The notes: generated from the sequence alone by a model not told the origin. 64,000 bases of DNA from Yinghuangia elevatio (GCF_040649515.1 NZ_JBEZFP010000041.1:1-64000); one strand, 5' to 3'; shown: positions 52,098 to 61,739, numbered from the stretch's first letter. Made by a program: numbers and translations.

Positions 52098-54431
52098 ATG
52101 ACAGCAGGTACGCAGGCCGCCTCGCCCGGCGTGCCGGGCGGCCCCCGAGCGGGGGCCACGCCCGGGGGCGGCGCGCCCGGGGGCCCCGGGCAGGGGTCGC
52201 CCGCGCGCCTGGAAGCGGTGCTCGAGCGCATCACCTACCAGAACGACGAGAACGGCTGGACGGTCGGGCGCGTCGACACCGGGCGCGGCGCCGGGGTCGG
52301 CGAACTGCTCACCGTCGTCGGCCCGCTGCTGGGCGCGCAGCCCGGCGAGTCGCTGCGCATGTGGGGGCGATGGGGGAGCCACCCGCAGTACGGCAAGCAG
52401 TTCCTCGTGGACGCGTACGAGACCGTGCTTCCCGCGACCGTCCAGGGCATTCGCCGCTATCTCGGCTCCGGGCTCATCAAGGGCATCGGCCCGAAGATGG
52501 CCGACCGCATCGTCGAGCACTTCGGCGTGGACGCGCTCGACGTCATCGAGGAGGACGTCCAGCGCCTCATCGAGGTGCCCGGCCTCGGCCCCAAGCGCCG
52601 CGACCTCATCGCCGCCGCGTGGGTCGAGCAGAAGGCCATCAAGGAGGTCATGGTCTTCCTCCAGGGCATCGGCATCTCGACGTCGCCCGCGGTGCGCATC
52701 TGGAAGGAGTACGCCGAGCGGTCGATCGAGATAGTGCGCACCGAGCCCTACCGCCTCGCGTCCGACGTGTGGGGGATCGGCTTCAAGACCGCAGACGCCA
52801 TTGCCCGGGCCGTCGGCATACCGCACGACTCACCGCAACGCGTGAAGGCCGGACTGCAGTTCACGCTCTCGGAAGGGGCCGACAACGGCCACTGCTACCT
52901 CCCGCAGGACGAACTGGTCGACGACGCCGTCAAGATCCTCGACGTCGCGGCCGACCTCGTACGCGGCTGCCTCGACGAACTCGTGGCCGAGGAGGGCGTC
53001 GTGCGCGAGGAGATGCCGGGGCCGGTCACGCCGTCCGGATCCCAGGGCGACCCGGTCGAGGCCGTCTACCTCGTGCCGTTCCATCGCGCGGAGCTCTCGC
53101 TCGCATCGCGTCTGCGCGGTCTCCTCGGCGCCCGCGACGACCGGCTCGCGGCGTTCGCCACCGTCGACTGGGACAAGGCGCTGGCCTGGCTGCGCGGCCT
53201 GACCGGCACCGAGCTGGCCCCCGAGCAGGAAGCCGCGGTACGCCTCGCGCTGACCGAGAAGGTCGCCGTGCTCACCGGCGGGCCCGGCTGCGGCAAGAGC
53301 TTCACCGTGCGTTCCGTCGTCGAACTGGCCCGCGCCCGCAAGGCCAAGGTCGTGCTCGCCGCCCCGACCGGGCGCGCCGCCAAGCGGCTGGCGGAGCTGA
53401 CGGGGTGTGAGGCGGCCACCGTGCACAGGCTGTTGGAGCTGCGGCCGGGGGGAGACGCGGCGTACGACCAGGACCGCCCGCTGGACGCGGATCTCGTCGT
53501 CGTCGACGAGGCGTCGATGCTCGACCTCCTTCTCGCGAACCGCCTGGTCAAGGCCGTGCCGCCGGGCGCACACCTGCTGTTCGTCGGCGACGTCGACCAG
53601 CTCCCGAGCGTCGGCGCCGGCGAGGTGCTGCGCGACATGCTGGCCGCCGCGCCGCTGCCGCGCGTACGCCTGACCCGGATCTTCCGGCAGGCGCAGCAGT
53701 CCGGCGTGGTGACCAACGCCCACCGCATCAACGCCGGACGCCCGCCGGTCACCGACGGCCTGGCCGACTTCTTCCTGTTCCCGGTGGAGGAGGCCGAGGA
53801 AGCCGCGACGCTGACCGTCGACGTCGTCGCACGTCGCATCCCGGGGAAGTTCGGCCTCGACCCGCGCCGCGACGTCCAGGTGCTCGCCCCGATGCACCGT
53901 GGCCCGGCGGGAGCGGGCGCGCTGAACCTGCTCCTGCAGGAGGCCCTGACACCGTCGCGTCCCGGCCTCCTCGAAAAGCGCTTCGGCGGACGCACCTTCC
54001 GCGTCGGTGACAAGGTCACCCAGATCCGCAACAACTACGAGAAGGGCGAGTCCGGCGTCTTCAACGGCACCGGCGGAGTCGTCACCGGCATCAACCCGGA
54101 CGACCAGAAGCTGACGGTGCGCACCGAGGAGGACGAGGAAGTCCCCTACGACTTCGCCGAACTCGACGAACTGGCGCACGCGTACGCGGTGACCATCCAC
54201 CGCTCCCAGGGCAGCGAGTACCCGGCCGTTGTGATCCCGGTGACCACCAGCGCCTGGATGATGCTGCAGCGCAACCTGCTCTACACCGCGGTCACCCGCG
54301 CCAAGAAGCTGGTGGTCCTGGTGGGTTCACGCCGAGCCCTGGGCCAAGCCGTCCGCACGGTCTCCGCCGGCAAACGCTGGACCGGCCTCGACCACCGCCT
54401 CGGTGGCGCCGGTTCACGGACAAGCGGCTGA
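52098..54431 (+). CDS. recD2: RecD2-like SF1 DNA helicase
   Basis: A 777-residue ATP-dependent 5'-3' helicase of the RecD2/TraA group. The N-terminal OB-like part (ERITYQNDENGWTVGRV) is followed by helix-hairpin-helix segments (IKGIGPKMADRIVEHFG, VPGLGPKRRDLI). The motor has Walker A GGPGCGKSF near residue 394, Walker B VVVDEASMLD near 466, and the late motif AVTIHRSQGSEYP. It acts in DNA repair or replication stress without RecBC. ATG 52098 precedes the Gly/Pro-rich start of the protein. Length is normal for the family. Confidence 0.93.
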   Translation: MTAGTQAASPGVPGGPRAGATPGGGAPGGPGQGSPARLEAVLERITYQNDENGWTVGRVDTGRGAGVGELLTVVGPLLGAQPGESLRMWGRWGSHPQYGKQFLVDAYETVLPATVQGIRRYLGSGLIKGIGPKMADRIVEHFGVDALDVIEEDVQRLIEVPGLGPKRRDLIAAAWVEQKAIKEVMVFLQGIGISTSPAVRIWKEYAERSIEIVRTEPYRLASDVWGIGFKTADAIARAVGIPHDSPQRVKAGLQFTLSEGADNGHCYLPQDELVDDAVKILDVAADLVRGCLDELVAEEGVVREEMPGPVTPSGSQGDPVEAVYLVPFHRAELSLASRLRGLLGARDDRLAAFATVDWDKALAWLRGLTGTELAPEQEAAVRLALTEKVAVLTGGPGCGKSFTVRSVVELARARKAKVVLAAPTGRAAKRLAELTGCEAATVHRLLELRPGGDAAYDQDRPLDADLVVVDEASMLDLLLANRLVKAVPPGAHLLFVGDVDQLPSVGAGEVLRDMLAAAPLPRVRLTRIFRQAQQSGVVTNAHRINAGRPPVTDGLADFFLFPVEEAEEAATLTVDVVARRIPGKFGLDPRRDVQVLAPMHRGPAGAGALNLLLQEALTPSRPGLLEKRFGGRTFRVGDKVTQIRNNYEKGESGVFNGTGGVVTGINPDDQKLTVRTEEDEEVPYDFAELDELAHAYAVTIHRSQGSEYPAVVIPVTTSAWMMLQRNLLYTAVTRAKKLVVLVGSRRALGQAVRTVSAGKRWTGLDHRLGGAGSRTSG

Positions 54432-54471
54432 ACACGGCCCACGCAGGGAAGGCCGCTGCCACGATGGCCGC

Positions 54472-54870
54472 ATGGCCACCACACGCATGGATGACGACGA
54501 CGAGTTGTGGAGCAACCACGACGGAGGCAGCGGTCACGACGAACCGCCGCAATGGGAGCCGGGGGACCGGGGGCGGGCACTGACCTACTGGGACACGCTT
54601 GACGACACGGGGCGGCGCGTGCACCGCTACCTCTTCGCCGATCCCGGCCGGCGGATCAGCGGCAGCGAGATAGTGGCCGAACTCGACCTCGATCCAGACG
54701 GGGCCAAGAACGCCGCGAAGGTTATGTCGGGCAGCCTCAGCCGGGCGGGTGCGGCGAGCGCCGCGGCCGGCCGCTGTTACCCGTACCGCTGGTGGAAGAC
54801 GCCGGACGGCGCCGTTTATGCGGTGAAGTACGAGATGGCCGAGATCTTCTCGGTCGCGTTGTCGCTGTAG
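54472..54870 (+). CDS. DUF6416-like hypothetical protein
   Basis: A 132-residue acidic protein. After a charged tail it shows a winged-helix-like unit: YWDTLDDTGRRVHRYLFADP, GSEIVAELDLDPDGAKNAAK and RWWKTPDGAVYAVKYEMAEIF. It resembles the small DUF6416 group of streptomycetes, often found alone and thought to bind DNA or partner proteins. ATG 54472 lacks a strong ribosome binding site. It lies 40 bp after the helicase gene in the same direction, perhaps coexpressed. Confidence 0.7.
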   Translation: MATTRMDDDDELWSNHDGGSGHDEPPQWEPGDRGRALTYWDTLDDTGRRVHRYLFADPGRRISGSEIVAELDLDPDGAKNAAKVMSGSLSRAGAASAAAGRCYPYRWWKTPDGAVYAVKYEMAEIFSVALSL

Positions 54871-54956
54871 CGCGCGTACGTCCGCGTGTTCGCCCCGACC
54901 CCGTCGGGCTCGGACGCGCTTGCGGATCTCGAACACGTCGGCCGGGCAGGCGGTGG

Positions 54957-55847
54957 CTACAGGGTCTTCGACAGCGAGTTCGCCATGTGGTGCAGGCGTT
55001 CGAGGGTGGCGGGGAGCCGCGTGGGGTCGTGCCGGGCCTTGAAGGGGGCGATGAAGTAGGCCGCCGGGGCGGCGCACCAGGCCAGGACGGCGGGGCCGGC
55101 GACGCGTACGGCGGCTGCGCGGATGCGCGCGGCGACATCGGGGTGGTAGCCCTCGACGTACGCCTCCCGCAGCAGCGCCGCGTAGTCGAGGACTCTTGTG
55201 CCGCTGCCGAGTTCGTCGATGTCGATCACCGCGGACACGGTGCCGTCGGCGCGCAGGAGGATGTTGACGCTGTTGAAGTCCCCGTGTACGAGGTCTCCGC
55301 CGGGCAGCGGCGTGGGCCCGGCCGCGGCGAGGAGCCGGTCGTAGCGGCCGAGCAGGGCGGTGCCCGGTTCCCCGAGCGCCGCCACGGCACGCCGGAGGCT
55401 GCCGGGCCGCTCGTCCGTCGACGATGCCGATGCCTCGGCGGACCTGTCGCGGGAGGGGAGCGGGTCGAGCCCGGCGTGCAGTTCCAGTGTGTCCAGGAGC
55501 GGGCGGATCGTGTCCGGTGTCAACGGGGTCGAGGCGTTGCCGTACGCGAACTCCTGCACGTGGTAGGTGAGCCCGCCGCCCGGATCGCCGGTGGCGAGCC
55601 ACCGCGGCGTGGGATAGCCGGCGCCGCGCACGCGTTCGACCGCCCGCGCGACGTCGCCGATCGGCATGCGGGGGTCGGCGCGGCGCAGCTTCAGGACGGC
55701 GCGTCGCCCGCCGGGTTCGGCGAGGTTCCACGCGCCGCCCTGGAGGCCGTCCGCGAACCGTTCGCCGAGACCGAACCGCAGCCCCGACCCGCGGTTCGCG
55801 TCGCTGACGGCGTGCGCGGCGGCTTGCGGGTCCTTGATGTCGTACAC
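54957..55847 (-). CDS. Aminoglycoside phosphotransferase-like (APH) family protein
   Basis: A 296-residue kinase-like phosphotransferase. The catalytic loop is VHGDFNSVNILLRADG (H-G-D-x4-N) and the metal-binding Asp lies in VIDIDELGSG. The N-lobe has the nucleotide-binding Lys in RRAVLKLRRADP. It probably phosphorylates a small hydroxylated substrate such as an aminoglycoside, homoserine or choline; which is unclear. GTG 55847 has AAGGAGGA just upstream. It stands alone between convergent and parallel neighbours. Confidence 0.9.
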   Translation of the reverse strand: MYDIKDPQAAAHAVSDANRGSGLRFGLGERFADGLQGGAWNLAEPGGRRAVLKLRRADPRMPIGDVARAVERVRGAGYPTPRWLATGDPGGGLTYHVQEFAYGNASTPLTPDTIRPLLDTLELHAGLDPLPSRDRSAEASASSTDERPGSLRRAVAALGEPGTALLGRYDRLLAAAGPTPLPGGDLVHGDFNSVNILLRADGTVSAVIDIDELGSGTRVLDYAALLREAYVEGYHPDVAARIRAAAVRVAGPAVLAWCAAPAAYFIAPFKARHDPTRLPATLERLHHMANSLSKTL

Positions 55848-56021
55848 AGTCCTCCTTGTTCGCGATCACGCGTCCGACCGGCGGGTATTGCGCGGAATGG
55901 GATTCACGGCCGGGCCTGGGCGGCCTCGCCGCCGAATCGGCGTCCGCGCCCGGCGGCCGAGGCGTTCGGAGCGGCGGAGGCGTGCGAGGCGCCGGTCATC
56001 GGGCCCGGTGGCCCTCGCCGG

Positions 56022-56828
56022 TCAGGTTACTTCGCGGCGGGACGTGCGGTAGAGGCCCGCGACGAAGAGGGCCACACCGAACACGGCGGTGTTGCACAGT
56101 ACCCGCGCCCACTCCGTACCCGAGATGCCGCCGCGTTCGCTGAGCGGTGACATCGCCTGGCCGGGGTTGACCCACTCCATCGTGTCCGCCGTCGCGGCGA
56201 CCGTGCCGCCGAGGATGCCCAGGACGAGCGGCAACCCGTAGAACGTCAGCACCGACAGCATGGGGCTCGACAGCAGCATGCCGAAGGCGATGCCCGACGC
56301 GACCGCGATGACGCAGTCCAGCAGGCGTGTCGCGACGAGATCCGCGGGGATGCCCCACCCGCCCTCGGCGTTGTCGGTGGCGATGGCCAGCGCCTGTCCG
56401 CCGTACGTCACGACCGCGCTCAGCGCGATGCCCGCGACGGCAATGATCACGCCGGCCGCGAACTTGGCGAACACGACGCGATGCCGCTTCGGGACGAGCG
56501 CGAACGTCGACAGGCCGCTGCGTTGCGACCACTCGGCGGTCACCGACAGGATGCCGATCACCGGCAGCAGCACCGACAGGCCCAGCTGCGAGGCGAGGAA
56601 CAGCTCCGGCACCTCGCGGTCGCCGTCCGCGCCCGCGAAGACGATGAGGCACACCATCGCGATCATCGCGAGGACGATCACCGCCAGCACCCAGCGTCCG
56701 GACCGGGTGTCCGTCATCTTGCGCAACTCGACCTTGGTCAACATCCACTGCGTGGGCGCGGCCGGGGCCGTCTCCGGCACGAAGACCGTCTCCACGGGAT
56801 CCCGCCTGGTCGTGGTGTGCAGGCTCAT
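56022..56828 (-). CDS. ABC transporter permease (ABC-2 type)
   Basis: A 268-residue membrane protein with about six hydrophobic helices (RWVLAVIVLAMIAMVCLIVF, LLPVIGILSVTAEWSQ, FGMLLSSPMLSVLTFYGLPL). The TAEWSQRS segment after helix 2 matches ABC-2 type permeases that work with one ATPase. Its start overlaps the stop of the ATPase gene (ATGA). Together they form an exporter for lipid, peptide or drug substrates and follow a two-component system that may control them. Confidence 0.9.
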   Translation of the reverse strand: MSLHTTTRRDPVETVFVPETAPAAPTQWMLTKVELRKMTDTRSGRWVLAVIVLAMIAMVCLIVFAGADGDREVPELFLASQLGLSVLLPVIGILSVTAEWSQRSGLSTFALVPKRHRVVFAKFAAGVIIAVAGIALSAVVTYGGQALAIATDNAEGGWGIPADLVATRLLDCVIAVASGIAFGMLLSSPMLSVLTFYGLPLVLGILGGTVAATADTMEWVNPGQAMSPLSERGGISGTEWARVLCNTAVFGVALFVAGLYRTSRREVT

Positions 56829-57730
56829 CGCGCCTTCGCCTCCTCGGCGGTCTGCGAGCCGGTGAGGCTCAGGAACAGCTCCTCCAGGCCCAGGTCCTCT
56901 GCGCCGCGCAGCTCGACGAGCGCGACGCCGTGCCGGGCCGCCGCGAGGCCGACCTGCTCGGGGTCCGCCCCGACGACGATCGAGCCGTCGGCGTGCGTGT
57001 CGCGCACTTCGAGGCCCGTGCGGTCCAGTGCCTCGCGGAGCGCGGCCGGGTCGCCGGCCCGTACGACCGCGCCGGAACGCCCGCGCAGCAGCTCGTCCTT
57101 GGGGCCCTGCGCGACGATCCGGCCGCCCGCGATCATGACGTAGCGGTCGGCGATCGCCTCGACCTCGAAGAGCAGGTGCGACGACAGCAGCACCGTGCCG
57201 CCGCGGCGTGCGAAGTCGCGGAGCAGGACGCGCATCTGGTGGATGCCCTCGGGATCGAGCCCGCTCGACGGTTCGTCGAGGATCAGCACGCCCGGATCGC
57301 CCAGCACCGCCTGCGCGATGCCGAGCCGCTGGCGCATGCCGAACGAGTAGCCGCCCACGCGGCGGCGGGCGGCCGCCGCCAGGCCCACTTCCTCCAGCAC
57401 CTGGTCCACGCGCGTACGCGGAACGCCGAGCAGCATCGCGGCCAGCGTCAGCGTCTCGCGCCCGGTACGCCCGGGGTGCCGGGCCGACGCGTCGAGCAGC
57501 ACGCCGACGTGGCGCCCGGGGTTGGGGATGGTCCCGTACGGCACCCCCAGCACGCTGGAGGTCCCGGCGCTGGGCTGGGTGAGGCCGCAGATCATCCGCA
57601 TGGTCGTCGACTTGCCGGCTCCGTTGGGGCCCAGGAAGCCGGTCACCGTGCCGGGTTCGCACGTGAACGAGACGTCGTCGACGGCACGGTGGTCGCCGTA
57701 CCGCTTGCTGAGGTGTTCGACTCGGATCAT
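56825..57730 (-). CDS. ABC transporter ATP-binding protein
   Basis: A 301-residue ATPase: Walker A GPNGAGKST, signature YSFGMRQRL (variant of LSGGQ), Walker B ILDEPSSGLDP, switch His in LLSSHLLFEVEAIADRY. The C-terminal 90 residues form the usual extension of single-drug or lantibiotic-type exporters. ATG 57730 is chosen; the longer reading from 57796 contains a non-homologous tail. Coupled to the permease by ATGA overlap. The response regulator gene ends 70 bp upstream on the same strand. Confidence 0.93.
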   Translation of the reverse strand: MIRVEHLSKRYGDHRAVDDVSFTCEPGTVTGFLGPNGAGKSTTMRMICGLTQPSAGTSSVLGVPYGTIPNPGRHVGVLLDASARHPGRTGRETLTLAAMLLGVPRTRVDQVLEEVGLAAAARRRVGGYSFGMRQRLGIAQAVLGDPGVLILDEPSSGLDPEGIHQMRVLLRDFARRGGTVLLSSHLLFEVEAIADRYVMIAGGRIVAQGPKDELLRGRSGAVVRAGDPAALREALDRTGLEVRDTHADGSIVVGADPEQVGLAAARHGVALVELRGAEDLGLEELFLSLTGSQTAEEAKAR

Positions 57731-57799
57731 GCTTTCGAGCCTGCCGACGCCACCCGGCGCGCGGCATCGGCCGTACGTCGACGGCCGCGCGACCAAAGG

Positions 57800-58555
57800 C
57801 TACGCGCGCGGTCCGTCCGTCATGGTGCCCGGGTCGCCGCCGTCCTGGCGTTCGTCGGCGTCGTGCACCAGGAGGGCGATCTGCACGCGGTTGTTGAGGT
57901 CGAGCTTGGTGAGCAGCCGGGAGACGTACGCCTTGACGGTGGCCACGCTCAGCGAGAGCTCGCGGCCGATCTCGGCGTTCGTCGCGCCGCGTCCGACCAG
58001 CAGGGCGACCTCGCGTTCGCCGGGGCTCAGCCGGGCGAGCAGGTCGCGGGCGCGGTCGCGCCGCGGGTTGCCGCCCGAGTCGGCGACGTAGCGCATCATG
58101 CGGCGCAGCACGGACGGCGACATCATCGGCTCGCCGGACGCCACCAGGCGGATCGCGCGGGCGATCTCGGCGGGCGGGGTGTGCTTGAGCAGGAATCCGC
58201 CCGCCCCGGCGCGCAGCGCCCGCAGCACGTGGTCGTCGGTGTCGAACGTCGTCATGACGATGACCTGCGGCGAATCCGGTCGCCCGCGCAGCCGTGCGGT
58301 GGCGGCGAGGCCGTCCATGGTCGGCATGCGGATGTCCATGAGCACGACGTGCGGCCGGTGTTCGCGCACCGCGGCATCGACCTCGCTGCCGTCGGCGGCC
58401 TCGCCGACTACGAGGATGTCCTCGGGCCCGGAGAGCATCATCGACAGCCCCGCGCGCACGAGTGCGTCGTCGTCGACCAGGAGGACGCGGACCGGTGCCG
58501 GGTCCTGCGGTACGGGGTCCTGCGTGGCCGGGGGATCCTGCTCGGGTGGGGTCAC
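57800..58555 (-). CDS. NarL/LuxR-type response regulator
   Basis: A 251-residue two-domain regulator. The receiver has the acidic pocket LLVDDD and phospho-Asp74 in VLMDIRMP, plus the Lys in FLLKHTPP. The C-terminal LuxR helix-turn-helix is LSPGEREVALLVGRGATNAE and LSLSVATVKAYVSRLLTKLD. GTG 58555 overlaps the histidine kinase stop (GTGA); GTG 58564 would add three residues. It probably controls the adjacent ABC exporter. Confidence 0.93.
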   Translation of the reverse strand: MTPPEQDPPATQDPVPQDPAPVRVLLVDDDALVRAGLSMMLSGPEDILVVGEAADGSEVDAAVREHRPHVVLMDIRMPTMDGLAATARLRGRPDSPQVIVMTTFDTDDHVLRALRAGAGGFLLKHTPPAEIARAIRLVASGEPMMSPSVLRRMMRYVADSGGNPRRDRARDLLARLSPGEREVALLVGRGATNAEIGRELSLSVATVKAYVSRLLTKLDLNNRVQIALLVHDADERQDGGDPGTMTDGPRA

Positions 58556-59856
58556 GGGGTCCACGGTAGCCAGGCGCGCAGTCGGAAGTCTCCGCCGCCG
58601 GGTCCGTGTTCGAGGCGTCCTCCGGCCAGCGTCACGCGCTCGGCCAGACCGATCAGGCCGGCGCCCGCCCCCGGTATCGGACCGCCGGGTGCGGGCAGGG
58701 TCGGCAGCGGGTTGACGACCTCGACGCGCAGGCCGGACGTGCCCGTGGTGTCGACGCGTACCCGAACCGGCTCGCCGGGGGCGTGCTTGCGCGCGTTGGT
58801 CAGGCCCTCCTGGACGATGCGGTACGCGTGCCGCCCCAGACTCGCCGGAACCGCGGACGGATCCACGCCGACGGCGACACCACCGCCGCCGCCGGCTCCG
58901 TCGGCCGTCGCGTAGGTCGTCGCGTTGGCCGTCGCATTTGCCGTGGCCTCGTCGGGGGGCACGGCGTCGGGTGCCCGGCCCACGGCGGCGAAAGCGAACT
59001 CGACGGCCGCGCCTGCCCGCCGCGACTGCTCGACCAGCGAGGGCAGGTCCGCAAGCGTCGGCTGCGGCCGGTCCGCTTCACCGGCGTCGTCGGTCTCGGC
59101 CGCGCCTTCGTCGGTCCGCAGCATGCGGATCACGTCGCGCAGGTCCTCCAGCGCGTCGTGCGCGCACTGGCGGATCACGCCTGCCGCGCGCGCCTCCTCC
59201 GGCGACGCGCCCGCGCGGAACTCGAGCGCGCCGGCGTGCACCGCGAGCAGCGAGATGCGGTGCGCGAGCACGTCGTGCATCTCGCGGGCGATGCGCTCGC
59301 GTTCCAGATGGCGGGCCTCGTCGACGCGCAGGCGCTGCTCGTTCTCGGCCTGCCGGGCGCGCAGACCCAGCGAGCGGACCAGCATGCCGCTGGTCAGCGC
59401 CACCGCGTCGAGGAACAGGAAGGTGCCGCTGGCCTGCCAGTACTCGCTCCAGGAGATCGTCGCCATCCGGAACAGCACGAGCACCAGCACCACGTGCAGC
59501 CCGACGACCAGAACCGCGGTGCGCGCGCGGCGGTACGACGCGACGCTGAAGAACGACGCGATCGCGCTTCCCATGATCGGGACGACGATGAACCCGGCCA
59601 CCGCGAAGAACACCGCGATGACCGTGGGGTGCCTGCGGCGGAGCAGCGTGACCGCCAGGGCCGCGAGCGTGCCCGCGGTCACCTGGAGCGGCAGGTGGTT
59701 CCGGGCCTGCGGGTCGTCGGTGATCGTCGCGAGCAGCAGCAGCACGCCGAGGAGGAAGGCGGCGACGCCGAGCGCGGCGTCGTTGCGCCACTGCCGGCGG
59801 GTGCGCCGCAGCCCGTGGGCCCATCGCGCGACGTGTGAACCGGGGGCTCCGGACAT
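58552..59856 (-). CDS. Sensor histidine kinase (HPK7/NarX-like, HisKA_3)
   Basis: A 434-residue membrane kinase. Four to five N-terminal helices (AALGVAAFLLGVLLLLATI, HPTVIAVFFAVAGFIVVPIM) lead to the DHp helix REMHDVLAHRISLLAVHAGA with the phospho-His. The ATPase has HAYRIVQEGLTNARKHA and GLIGLAERVTLAGGRL. Between DHp and ATPase is an Ala/Thr/Asn-rich insertion (TANATANATTYATAD) encoded by repetitive DNA. GGGAG precedes ATG. Phosphorylates the coupled downstream regulator; the sensed signal is unknown, perhaps cell-envelope stress. Confidence 0.92.
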   Translation of the reverse strand: MSGAPGSHVARWAHGLRRTRRQWRNDAALGVAAFLLGVLLLLATITDDPQARNHLPLQVTAGTLAALAVTLLRRRHPTVIAVFFAVAGFIVVPIMGSAIASFFSVASYRRARTAVLVVGLHVVLVLVLFRMATISWSEYWQASGTFLFLDAVALTSGMLVRSLGLRARQAENEQRLRVDEARHLERERIAREMHDVLAHRISLLAVHAGALEFRAGASPEEARAAGVIRQCAHDALEDLRDVIRMLRTDEGAAETDDAGEADRPQPTLADLPSLVEQSRRAGAAVEFAFAAVGRAPDAVPPDEATANATANATTYATADGAGGGGGVAVGVDPSAVPASLGRHAYRIVQEGLTNARKHAPGEPVRVRVDTTGTSGLRVEVVNPLPTLPAPGGPIPGAGAGLIGLAERVTLAGGRLEHGPGGGDFRLRAWLPWTP

Positions 59857-60020
59857 CTCCCGAACTCCCTCGTGTCGTGCCTGGTGCGGGGCAGGGCCGA
59901 TCCTGCCCGTCGAGCCTAGCCACGGGTGCGGGCGCCGCGGCAGCGGCGGAAGTCGGGTATCCGATCGACTTTGGTCGGTGGTGCGTCGGCCGTGGGACGC
60001 GACGGGTCGGTCAGGTCGTC

Positions 60021-60058
60021 GCGGTCAGGCTGTAGCGGTCAGGCTGTAGCGGTCAGGG
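60021..60058 (+). repeat. 14-bp tandem repeat after the rhomboid-like gene
   Basis: GCGGTCAGGCTGTA at 60021-60034 and 60035-60048, then GCGGTCAGGG at 60049-60058. The related GGTCAGGGCG right after this contains the TCA (stop, minus strand) of the rhomboid-like gene, so the array seems to copy the gene's 3' end. Confidence 0.88.
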
Positions 60059-60066
60059 CGCTTCGG

Positions 60067-60777
60067 TCAGGGCGTCGCGCGGGCGGCCCTCGCCGTGGCG
60101 ATCTGGGCGCGTACGCCGCGGGCCCAGGCGGCGGGGTCCCACGTACCGCGGCCGCCGGCGAGCGGGTAGCAGGCCAGGCCCAGCAGCACGGCGGAGAAGT
60201 GGCCGATGTCGGTGAACGTCGTGCCGTCGAGCAGCGGGATCACCACGGACAGCAGCACAGCCGCGAGGTACAGCCAACGCCACGGCCGCGCGATGTACCA
60301 GACGAGCATCGCCATCACGGCCTTGAGGCCGTAGCTGACGCCGACGTCCACGACGTCGCGCATGCTTTCGGACAGCGTGCCCATCCTGATGCCCAGCAGC
60401 ACGAGCCCCTGGCTGAGGTACGTCGCGCCGATATGCCCGATACCGGCCACGCACAGCCAGCGCCACGTTCCGAGCCACCGCTCGGCCGTCGCGTGGAAGA
60501 CGGTGAATATCACCAGGTAGTAGAAGAGCCCGCCGCCGCTGGTCCACAGCGCGCTGCCGATCAGGACGTGCACGGGGTCGGAGTCGAGGTGCTCGATGTT
60601 CGTGCTGCGCTGCCGCAGGAACACCTCGCGCGCGTTCTCCGGGAGCGACTCGTAGACGAACGTGGTGACGACCAGGATCAGCCACCAGATGTACGTCCCG
60701 GGGGCCGACTTCACGTACCTCCGGCAACAGGACCAGCCCACCCGGACGGCCCTGAGCCCAGGCTGAACGAAGCGCAT
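60067..60777 (-). CDS. Rhomboid-like membrane protein
   Basis: A 236-residue protein with about six hydrophobic helices. It matches the actinobacterial rhomboid-like group: HLDSDPVHVLIGSALWTSGG, AERWLGTWRWLCVAGIGHIG and DVVDVGVSYGLKAVMAMLVW, where the Ser of GVSYG could be the nucleophile, and IGHFSAVLLGL, where the His could be its partner. If active, it would cut membrane proteins within the bilayer; the weak GxSG match leaves this open. GGGAGCG precedes ATG 60777. It lies downstream of the pss gene on the same strand, with a terminator between. Confidence 0.85.
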   Translation of the reverse strand: MRFVQPGLRAVRVGWSCCRRYVKSAPGTYIWWLILVVTTFVYESLPENAREVFLRQRSTNIEHLDSDPVHVLIGSALWTSGGGLFYYLVIFTVFHATAERWLGTWRWLCVAGIGHIGATYLSQGLVLLGIRMGTLSESMRDVVDVGVSYGLKAVMAMLVWYIARPWRWLYLAAVLLSVVIPLLDGTTFTDIGHFSAVLLGLACYPLAGGRGTWDPAAWARGVRAQIATARAARATP

Positions 60778-60810
60778 CGCTCCCGGGTACCCGAGAGCCC
60801 GGGACGACGA

Positions 60811-60849
60811 AACGCCCCCGCCGGTCCGCAGGGGACCACCGGGGGCGTT
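60811..60849 (-). terminator. Hairpin terminator after pss
   Basis: AACGCCCCCGCCGGTCC (60811-60827) pairs with GGACCACCGGGGGCGTT (60833-60849), 17 bp with two mismatches. On the minus strand it is followed by TTTCGTC. It lies 33 bp after the pss stop codon. Confidence 0.8.
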
Positions 60850-60881
60850 GCGTGGCTCGGTACCGGTCGGTGCCGGTTGAG

Positions 60882-61739
60882 CTAGCGGATCATGCGTACG
60901 CCGATGAACCGCGCGCCGCGCCGCGTCATCGCCGCCACCGGGATGCTCAGCGCCAGCGAGATCTGCAGGCTCGCACCCATCGTCAGCATCGCGTCGCCGC
61001 CCGGCGAGTCGGTCGCCCACAGCGTCAGGCAGCTGACACTCGCCGCGATGAACAGCATCGTCAGGATCGCCAGCTTGCCCTGCGGCTTGGGGTACTCGAT
61101 GCGGCTGACCATGAGCCAGGCCGTCAGCAGGATGCCGGCCGCGCCCACCACGAACGGCAGGTCGAGCAGCACGATGGAGACCACCGTCAGGGCGCCGAAC
61201 GGAATCGGCATGCCCTGGAAGACGCCCGGGCGACCGGGTGTCGAGGCGAACCGGGCGAGCCGCAGCACGCCCGCGATCAGCACGGACAGCGCCACCAGCA
61301 CGGCCGGGGTCTTGCCCGGGCCGAGCGGGATGGCCGCCCAGGTGACCACGAAGAACGCCGGGGCCACGCCGAAGGTGATGACGTCGGCCAGGTTGTCCAG
61401 TTCCGCGCCCAGCGCCGAGCGCCGCAGCTTGCGCGCCACCAGGCCGTCGCACAGGTCGAACAGCGCGCCGATGAGCATCAGGACCACCGCCGCGGCGGCA
61501 CTGCGGCGGTCGGCCGGTACGCCGTACCCGTCCATGTGCTGCGCCACGGTGGCCACGGCGAGGAAGTAGACCGCCAGAAAGCCGCACGCGGCGTTGCCCA
61601 GCGTCAGGACGTCCGCCGCCGAGATGCGCGACGACAGGGGCGTCTCCTCCGCAACCGGGTCGGTGCGCGGAATCGGGTGCTCGTCGGCGTACTCGATCGG
61701 CTCGAAGCCGTCGAACTTGTCGAAATCAGTCCCGGTCAA
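60882..61739 (-). CDS. pssA: CDP-diacylglycerol-serine O-phosphatidyltransferase
   Basis: A 285-residue integral membrane enzyme making phosphatidylserine from CDP-diacylglycerol and serine. The CDP-alcohol phosphotransferase motif is DLCDGLVARKL, then ALGAELDNLAD (D-x2-D-G-x2-A-R-x8-G-x3-D-x3-D). About eight helices follow an N-terminal charged tail. TTG 61739 (GGGGAG upstream) is the only reasonable start; it overlaps the end of psd by 14 bp in another frame. With psd it completes the route to phosphatidylethanolamine. Confidence 0.93.
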   Translation of the reverse strand: MTGTDFDKFDGFEPIEYADEHPIPRTDPVAEETPLSSRISAADVLTLGNAACGFLAVYFLAVATVAQHMDGYGVPADRRSAAAAVVLMLIGALFDLCDGLVARKLRRSALGAELDNLADVITFGVAPAFFVVTWAAIPLGPGKTPAVLVALSVLIAGVLRLARFASTPGRPGVFQGMPIPFGALTVVSIVLLDLPFVVGAAGILLTAWLMVSRIEYPKPQGKLAILTMLFIAASVSCLTLWATDSPGGDAMLTMGASLQISLALSIPVAAMTRRGARFIGVRMIR